Shown here: positions 59,612 through 64,000 of the stretch, in pieces | Position numbering within the stretch: position 1 is the stretch's first letter | Layout: the number at the start of each line of letters is the position of its first letter | Assembly: GCF_004135585.1 (NCBI RefSeq) | Contig: NZ_CP035501.1 | Span: forward strand, 1,165,001-1,229,000 | Source of the DNA: Sphingosinicella sp. BN140058 | GTDB lineage: Bacteria; Pseudomonadota; Alphaproteobacteria; Sphingomonadales; Sphingomonadaceae | Direction of reading: 5' to 3' | DNA length: 64,000 nucleotides | Position numbers and translations under genes: made by a program | The notes under the pieces: generated by a model | Seen by the model: only the letters and a program-made list of their open reading frames with translations | Told to the model about the DNA's origin: nothing | Databases searched by the model: none

Positions 59612-60786
59612 ACGACCGCCGGTTCATGACCAGCTTCATCCTGCTGTCGCTGACCAGCGGCGTGACCGTCGGTCTCGGCAAGGTGGTGACGACGCTCTAT
59701 GCGCTGCAGCTCGGCGCTTCACCCTTCCAGGTCGGCATCGTTTCGGCGATGGAGTCGGTGGGCATGATCCTGGTCACGGTGCCGGCCGGATTCCTCATCG
59801 CCCGCTACGGGGCCCGCTCGATCTATTTCGCGGCGAGCATGGGGCCGTTGCTGGTCAACCTGGCAATGCCCTTCTCGGCATCGTGGCTGGCACTGGCGCT
59901 CGGCCGCTGGCTGATCGGCCTCTGCATCCCGTTCCGGATGGTGTCGATGAACAGCGCCTTCCTCGAACGCCTTCGCGGCGAAGGCGAGACCCGCGGTGGC
60001 TGGTATCGCGGATCGCTGACCGCCGGGCTGTCGATCCTCGGCCCGGCCGCGGCGGCCCTGCTCGCCGCGCGCGGCAACGTCACCGTCGGCTTCGCGCTCG
60101 TCAGCGCGCTGTTCGGCCTGATGGCGGTGTTCAGCCTGTCCTTTCTGCCGGTCCGTGATTCGGTCGCCGCCGGCAGCGCCCGGCCCGGCTTTCTGGCCGA
60201 GATCGGATTGCTGCTGCGCGACCTCGACGTCGCCGACACCTGCATCGTCGAGTTCCTGAACGCCGCGACCTCCGCGCTGTTCGGCACCTTCATCATCCTG
60301 CTGGCGCTGTCGCTGCCTCCCCTCGGCGAGCAGGATGGCATCCGGCTGATGCTGGTCCAGGGCGCCACCGCCACGGTCATGCTGTTCGCCGCCGGCACGA
60401 TCGTACAGCGCCTGGCCCGCGGAACCGCTTATGCGCTCGGCCTTGCCCTCGGCAGCCTCGCTTTGCTCGCCTTCGGCCTTGGCGCTGACTTCGCCTCGCT
60501 GGCGCTCGGCGCGGTCCTGCTCAGCGCCGGCGCCGCCATCGTCCACCTCGTCAACGTGCGGATGCTTGCGGGCCTGCCCGGAGGCAAGAGCAAGGTCGCC
60601 GGGCTCTACAATCTCGCCTCGATGACCGGCTCCTCGGCCGGCGCGCTCGGCGGCGGCCTGCTGACCAAGATCCTGCCGCTGCAGGCCGTCTTCCTGCTGT
60701 GGCTGCCGCTGCTTCTCGCCGGCGCCGCCGCAGTCGGCCTGATCCGCCGCCGCACCCCCTCCACCCTCGCCGCATCGGAGGCGTGA
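59608..60786 (+). CDS. MFS transporter in the organosulfur operon
   Basis: 392-residue inner-membrane protein with about twelve helices. The loop 2-3 motif is seen as GFLIARYGARSIYFA, and SFILLSLTSGVTVGLGKVVTTL is the first helix. Likely roles are export of sulfite or of the desulfurised product, or uptake of a related compound. MFS carriers are not usual in ssu/tau operons. It starts GTG at 59608 overlapping the previous stop. The stop is immediately followed by the first permease start. Confidence 0.87.
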   Translation: MNDRRFMTSFILLSLTSGVTVGLGKVVTTLYALQLGASPFQVGIVSAMESVGMILVTVPAGFLIARYGARSIYFAASMGPLLVNLAMPFSASWLALALGRWLIGLCIPFRMVSMNSAFLERLRGEGETRGGWYRGSLTAGLSILGPAAAALLAARGNVTVGFALVSALFGLMAVFSLSFLPVRDSVAAGSARPGFLAEIGLLLRDLDVADTCIVEFLNAATSALFGTFIILLALSLPPLGEQDGIRLMLVQGATATVMLFAAGTIVQRLARGTAYALGLALGSLALLAFGLGADFASLALGAVLLSAGAAIVHLVNVRMLAGLPGGKSKVAGLYNLASMTGSSAGALGGGLLTKILPLQAVFLLWLPLLLAGAAAVGLIRRRTPSTLAASEA

Positions 60787-61545
60787 ATGAAGCAAAGTCT
60801 CTCCCGCATCGGCACCGGCTTCGCGCCGCTGCTCGGCCTGCTGCTGCTCTGGCAGGCGGCCTGCGCCAGCGGCCTGTTCCCGCCGCAGGTGCTGGTCGCG
60901 CCGCTCGACGTCGCCGCGACGCTCGCCGCGCTTTGGCGCAGCGGCGAACTCGGCGGCCATCTCGCGATCAGCCTCACCCGCCTGTTGCTCGGCTTCGGGC
61001 TCGGCGCCGGCCTCGGCCTCGCGTTCGGCACCACGATCGCCCTGTCCCGTTTCGCCGAAGCCTTGCTTGCGCCGCTCTTCCAGGCCCTGCGCCAGGTGCC
61101 GGTGCTCGCCTTCCTGCCGATGCTGGTGCTGCTCCTCGGCATCGAGGAACGGTTCAAGATCGTCGTGGTCGCGATCGCGACCTTCTTTCCGGTCGCTTTG
61201 GCCGCTTTCGACGGAGTCCGCGGCGTACCGCGCAGCCATTTCGAGGTGGCGAGGCTCTACCGCACCCCCTTGCTACCTTTCCTTCTCCGCATCCTGGTGC
61301 CGGCCGCGACGCCGCCGGTGCTCACCGGGCTTCGCATCGGCCTCACCCGTGCATGGCTCGTACTCGTCGCCTGCGAGCTGCTCGCCGCCGGCAGCGGCAT
61401 CGGTCAGATGATGGAAATGGGCCGGCAGCTGTTCCGCATCGACATGGTGCTCGCCGGGGTGTTCGTCAGCGGCCTGATCGGATTTCTGCTCGATCGCGGC
61501 GTCAAATCGCTCGAACGCCGCACCCTGCGCTGGAAGGCGGCCTAA
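60787..61545 (+). CDS. ABC transporter permease 1 (SsuC/TauC type)
   Basis: 252-residue inner-membrane protein with about six helices. The EAA loop that contacts the ATPase is FEVARLYRTPLLPFLLRILVP, and QALRQVPVLAFLPMLVLLLG is typical of the nitrate/sulfonate/taurine permease group. It starts directly after the MFS stop. A second, different permease follows 1 base after the stop, so the channel is probably a heterodimer. Confidence 0.92.
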   Translation: MKQSLSRIGTGFAPLLGLLLLWQAACASGLFPPQVLVAPLDVAATLAALWRSGELGGHLAISLTRLLLGFGLGAGLGLAFGTTIALSRFAEALLAPLFQALRQVPVLAFLPMLVLLLGIEERFKIVVVAIATFFPVALAAFDGVRGVPRSHFEVARLYRTPLLPFLLRILVPAATPPVLTGLRIGLTRAWLVLVACELLAAGSGIGQMMEMGRQLFRIDMVLAGVFVSGLIGFLLDRGVKSLERRTLRWKAA

Positions 61546-61546
61546 C

Positions 61547-62317
61547 ATGCGCAGCCACCAGCATCCCGCCGCGCGCATCGCCCTCGGCTTCGTCATCCCG
61601 ATCCTGCTGCTTGCGCTCTGGCAGGTACAGGCGGAGGCTGGCGGCGCACGGGCCCTTGCGTTCGTGCCGCTGGCGTCGATCGGCGCGGCCTTCGCCGAGC
61701 TTGCCAAGTCGGGCCAGTTGCTCGGCGATGCGCTGTCGACGACGTCGCGAGCCCTGACCGGCCTGCTGCTCGGCGCCTCTGCAGGGATCGCGGTCGGCAC
61801 GCTGATGGGCCTGTCCCGCCCGATCGAGCGGTCGATCGGCCCGCTTTACCACGCAATCCGGCAGGTGCCCCTGCTCGGCTGGCTGCCGCTGATCGGCCTC
61901 TGGATCGGCAATGGCGAGGCGGCCAAGCTGCTGATCGTCGGGCTGGCCGCTTTCTATCCGACCGTCCTCAACACCTATGAAGGGCTGATCCAGGGCGAGC
62001 GGCGCCACGCCGACGTCGCCCATCTGTTCGGTTTCAGCAGCGTCCAGACTTTCCTGCACGTGCTGCTGCCGGGCGCGCTGCCGCTGATCCTGACCGGCCT
62101 CAGCCAGGCGATCGCCTTCGCCTGGATCGCCACCATCGGCACGGAATTGCTGCTCGGCGCCGGCGCCGGTCTCGGCGCGGCGATGAGCCTTGCCCAGGCG
62201 CAGCAGCGCATGGACGTGATCCTGGTCGAGATCGCGGTCACCGGCCTGATCGGCTTCACCCTCAACAGCCTCTTCGCCGCCCTGCGCCGTCATGCGCTGC
62301 GCTGGCAGCCCGTCTGA
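61547..62317 (+). CDS. ABC transporter permease 2 (SsuC/TauC type)
   Basis: 256-residue inner-membrane protein homologous to permease 1. Motifs are AIRQVPLLGWLPLIGLWIGN and an EAA loop ADVAHLFGFSSVQTFLHVLLPGALPLILTGL in two parts. The ATG lies 1 base after the previous stop. SsuABC- and TauABC-type systems normally use one permease as a homodimer; having two suggests a heterodimer and perhaps a bulkier or asymmetric substrate. Confidence 0.92.
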   Translation: MRSHQHPAARIALGFVIPILLLALWQVQAEAGGARALAFVPLASIGAAFAELAKSGQLLGDALSTTSRALTGLLLGASAGIAVGTLMGLSRPIERSIGPLYHAIRQVPLLGWLPLIGLWIGNGEAAKLLIVGLAAFYPTVLNTYEGLIQGERRHADVAHLFGFSSVQTFLHVLLPGALPLILTGLSQAIAFAWIATIGTELLLGAGAGLGAAMSLAQAQQRMDVILVEIAVTGLIGFTLNSLFAALRRHALRWQPV

Positions 62318-62328
62318 AGGAGACGCAC

Positions 62329-63180
62329 ATGAACGTCAGCACCCTCTTCGATCCGCCGCGTCCAGACAGCCTGACTCAGGACGGCGCGCTCAGCATCACC
62401 GGACTCACCAAGCATTTCATCGTCGGCGGCAAGACGCTGCCGGTGCTCGACGGCGTCGATCTGGTCGTCCGGCCGGGCGAGTTCGTCAGCATCGTCGGGC
62501 CGAGCGGCTGCGGCAAATCGACCCTGCTGCGGCTGGTCGCCGGCCTCGATACCGATTTCTCCGGCGAGATCCGGCTGGACGGCAAGAGGATCACCGGCAC
62601 CGATCTCGATCGCGGACTGATCTTCCAGGATCATCGGCTGTTTCCCTGGATGACGCTGGAAGAGAATGTCGGCCTCGCTCTGCTCAACAGCGCAATCCCG
62701 AAGGCGCAGCGCGCCCGCATCGTTGCGGAGCATATCGCGCTGCTCAACCTCGACGGCTTCGAGAAGGCTTATCCCCATCAGCTCTCCGGCGGCATGGCCC
62801 AGCGCGGCGCGATCGCCCGTGCGCTCGTCACCGAGCCCAAGCTGCTGCTGCTCGACGAGCCATTGGGCGCGCTCGACGCGCTGACCCGGATCCATGTCCA
62901 GACCGAGCTCCAGCGCATCTGGCTGCGCCAGCGCTCGACCATGCTGATGGTCACCCACGACGTCGAGGAAGCCGTCTACCTCAGCGATCGGGTGATCGTG
63001 ATGGGTGCCAAGCCAGGCCGGATCCGGCGGATCGTCGACATCGACCTCCCCCATCCGCGCGAGCGCACCCTGCCGCAGCTCCACGGTCTTCGCGACGAGA
63101 TTCTGGCGGAGCTGATGCAACCGGCGGGATCGACGGAGCCTGAAAATCTCGTTCGCCTGCCGCTGCGGGAGGCCCTGTGA
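62329..63180 (+). CDS. ABC transporter ATPase (SsuB/TauB type)
   Basis: 283-residue ATPase with all nucleotide-binding motifs: Walker A GPSGCGKST, Q-loop FQDHRLFPWM, signature LSGGMAQRG, Walker B LLLLDEPLGALD and switch His in MVTHDVEEAV. It is of the nitrate/sulfonate group and energises the two permeases. A C-terminal extension of about 25 residues (MQPAGSTEPENLVRLPLRE) follows the fold. AGGAG precedes the ATG. The stop overlaps the next start by one base (TGATG). Confidence 0.95.
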   Translation: MNVSTLFDPPRPDSLTQDGALSITGLTKHFIVGGKTLPVLDGVDLVVRPGEFVSIVGPSGCGKSTLLRLVAGLDTDFSGEIRLDGKRITGTDLDRGLIFQDHRLFPWMTLEENVGLALLNSAIPKAQRARIVAEHIALLNLDGFEKAYPHQLSGGMAQRGAIARALVTEPKLLLLDEPLGALDALTRIHVQTELQRIWLRQRSTMLMVTHDVEEAVYLSDRVIVMGAKPGRIRRIVDIDLPHPRERTLPQLHGLRDEILAELMQPAGSTEPENLVRLPLREAL

Positions 63181-63788
63181 TGAGTCGCACCCCCGATCAC
63201 CCGATCGAAGCCGTCTTCCTCGACCGCTGGTCTCCGCGAAGCTTCTCCGGCGAGGCGATACCGGATTCGGTGCTCGCCAGCGCGTTCGAGGCGGCGAGAT
63301 GGGCACCGTCCGCCTACAATGCGCAGCCCTGGCGCTTCCTGGTCGCCCGCCCCGATACGCCCGACTGGGTCGACTTCGTCAGCCTGCTCGCTCCGTTTAA
63401 CGCGCGCTGGGCCTCGCGCGCGTCGGCGCTGATCGTGATCGTCTCGGCACGGACCGCGGATCGGCGCGGGGTCGTCGTCGAAAATGTCAGCCACAGCTTC
63501 GACGCCGGCGCCGCCTGGGCCAATTTCGCCCATCAGGCGCTGCTGCTCGGCTGGCACACCCACGGCATCGGCGGCTTCGATCGCGAGGCGGCACGCACTC
63601 TGCTCGCAATCCCGGAGGATTTTGCCGTCGAGGCGATGGTCGCGGTCGGCCGCCAGGCCGGTCTTGATTCGCTGCACGCCGATTTCCACCCGCAGGAACA
63701 GCCGAACGGCCGCCGCCCGATCGAGGACTTCGTCTTCGCGGGCCGCTTCGATTCTCCCCTCTTCAGCAAGGAAAGGAATGCTGCATGA
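63180..63788 (+). CDS. Nitroreductase-family flavoprotein
   Basis: 202-residue FMN-dependent oxidoreductase. The N-terminal FMN contact RWSPRSFSGEAI, the helix RWAPSAYNAQPWRF and the second half with GAAWANFAHQALLLGWHTHGIGGFD identify the nitroreductase family. In this operon it may supply reduced flavin to the monooxygenase that follows, or reduce an aromatic substrate. Dedicated flavin reductases (SsuE/DszD type) are absent from the visible part of the operon. Its stop overlaps the next start (ATGA). Confidence 0.9.
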   Translation: MSRTPDHPIEAVFLDRWSPRSFSGEAIPDSVLASAFEAARWAPSAYNAQPWRFLVARPDTPDWVDFVSLLAPFNARWASRASALIVIVSARTADRRGVVVENVSHSFDAGAAWANFAHQALLLGWHTHGIGGFDREAARTLLAIPEDFAVEAMVAVGRQAGLDSLHADFHPQEQPNGRRPIEDFVFAGRFDSPLFSKERNAA

Positions 63789-64000
63789 CGCTCAAGGCCT
63801 ATTGGCGGCTCGATCCGGCGGCGGAGCCCGACCGGGCCGAGCCGAGCGCCCGCGCCGAGACCCTCGCGCGCGACGTTCGCCCGATCACGATCAACCGCTA
63901 CGATCATTACGTCCAGATCGCCCGGGCGGCCGCCCTCACCGCATTCGATGGGCTGTTCATCGCGCATCGCCAGGAAGCGGACGACAGCCAGATCGTCGCC
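63785..64000 (+). CDS. SsuD-like flavin-dependent monooxygenase, N-terminal fragment
   Basis: First 72 residues only; the gene runs off the end. YDHYVQIARAAALTAFDGLFIAHRQEADDSQIVA, taken in parts, aligns with the SsuD start (helix ending QIAQAADRLGYTGVLIP followed by a Glu-Asp pair). The family (bacterial luciferase-like, LLM) oxidises sulfonates, sulfones or nitrilotriacetate using FMNH2 and oxygen; DszA belongs here as well. The ATG overlaps the nitroreductase stop, so it is in the same operon. It could make the sulfinate that the DszB-like proteins would cleave. Confidence 0.85.
   Translation, partial: MTLKAYWRLDPAAEPDRAEPSARAETLARDVRPITINRYDHYVQIARAAALTAFDGLFIAHRQEADDSQIVA

Noticed and set aside
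59719..61239. 506-codon minus-strand frame opposite the MFS and permease genes
   Set aside because: Repetitive Glu/Gln/Arg-rich shadow of high-GC membrane-protein codons; the plus-strand genes are motif-supported and coupled.
1..64000. tRNA, rRNA, CRISPR arrays, insertion sequences, prophage
   Set aside because: Intergenic gaps were read and none shows a cloverleaf, regularly spaced repeats, transposase or integrase genes. The only repeats are the REP-like elements and the triple hairpin.

Overview
The window looks like chromosomal DNA of a sphingomonad (Alphaproteobacteria, Sphingomonadaceae). The evidence is high GC, several long TonB-dependent receptors in glycan and nutrient loci, a receiver/HisKA_2 kinase cassette, SoxR, MipA/OmpV and many short secreted proteins with alanine-rich signal peptides. 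I see no rRNA, tRNA, CRISPR array, phage or insertion sequence. All assignments come from reading motifs by eye; no database search was run.

Layout. 1-3865: end of a TonB-dependent receptor, a YdcF-like protein and a GH92 glycosidase in one operon. The GH92 has Gln where the family normally has its catalytic acid Glu. 3934-9836: small envelope and regulatory genes (TRIC-type channel, SUKH protein, lipoproteins, L,D-transpeptidase-like protein, PadR regulator, winged-helix membrane protein). 9871-16031: multicopper oxidase, aminotransferase, DUF72 protein and two alpha/beta hydrolases.

16104-36162: a pectin/galacturonate utilisation region. It holds a PL10 pectate lyase, a GH28 polygalacturonase, a TonB receptor, a carboxylesterase, KdgK, KduD, KduI, UxaC, a LacI-family regulator, UxaA, a mannitol-dehydrogenase-family uronate reductase, KDPG aldolase and, beyond a small unrelated insert, an FAH-family hydratase. 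Together these convert polygalacturonate, through both the lyase (KduI/KduD) and hydrolase (UxaC/reductase/UxaA) branches, to 2-keto-3-deoxygluconate and on to pyruvate plus glyceraldehyde 3-phosphate. Seven copies of a palindromic element with core TGACACCGGT (one copy with a mismatch) lie in front of these genes and outline a LacI regulon that also takes in a cupin and the hydratase.

36191-53385: mixed housekeeping and stress genes. These include a SoxR/flavin reductase pair with a clear SoxR box, an arylamine N-acetyltransferase with an extra N-terminal domain, GST, MipA/OmpV, three tandem near-identical hairpins, a TauE/SafE permease, a three-gene histidine kinase/response regulator cassette, a CPA2 antiporter, and a divergent group of OsmC, a diiron protein and a BTAD-alpha/beta hydrolase fusion.

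53940-64000 (continuing past the end): the most interesting region. It is a tightly coupled operon of two paralogues resembling the sulfinate desulfinase DszB (Cys-His-Arg catalytic set conserved in both), a TonB receptor, a TauT/SsuA-type binding protein, an MFS transporter, two ABC permeases, an ABC ATPase, a nitroreductase-like flavoprotein and the start of an SsuD-like flavin monooxygenase. I read this as an outer-membrane-to-cytoplasm organosulfur uptake and desulfurisation system whose substrate is unknown.
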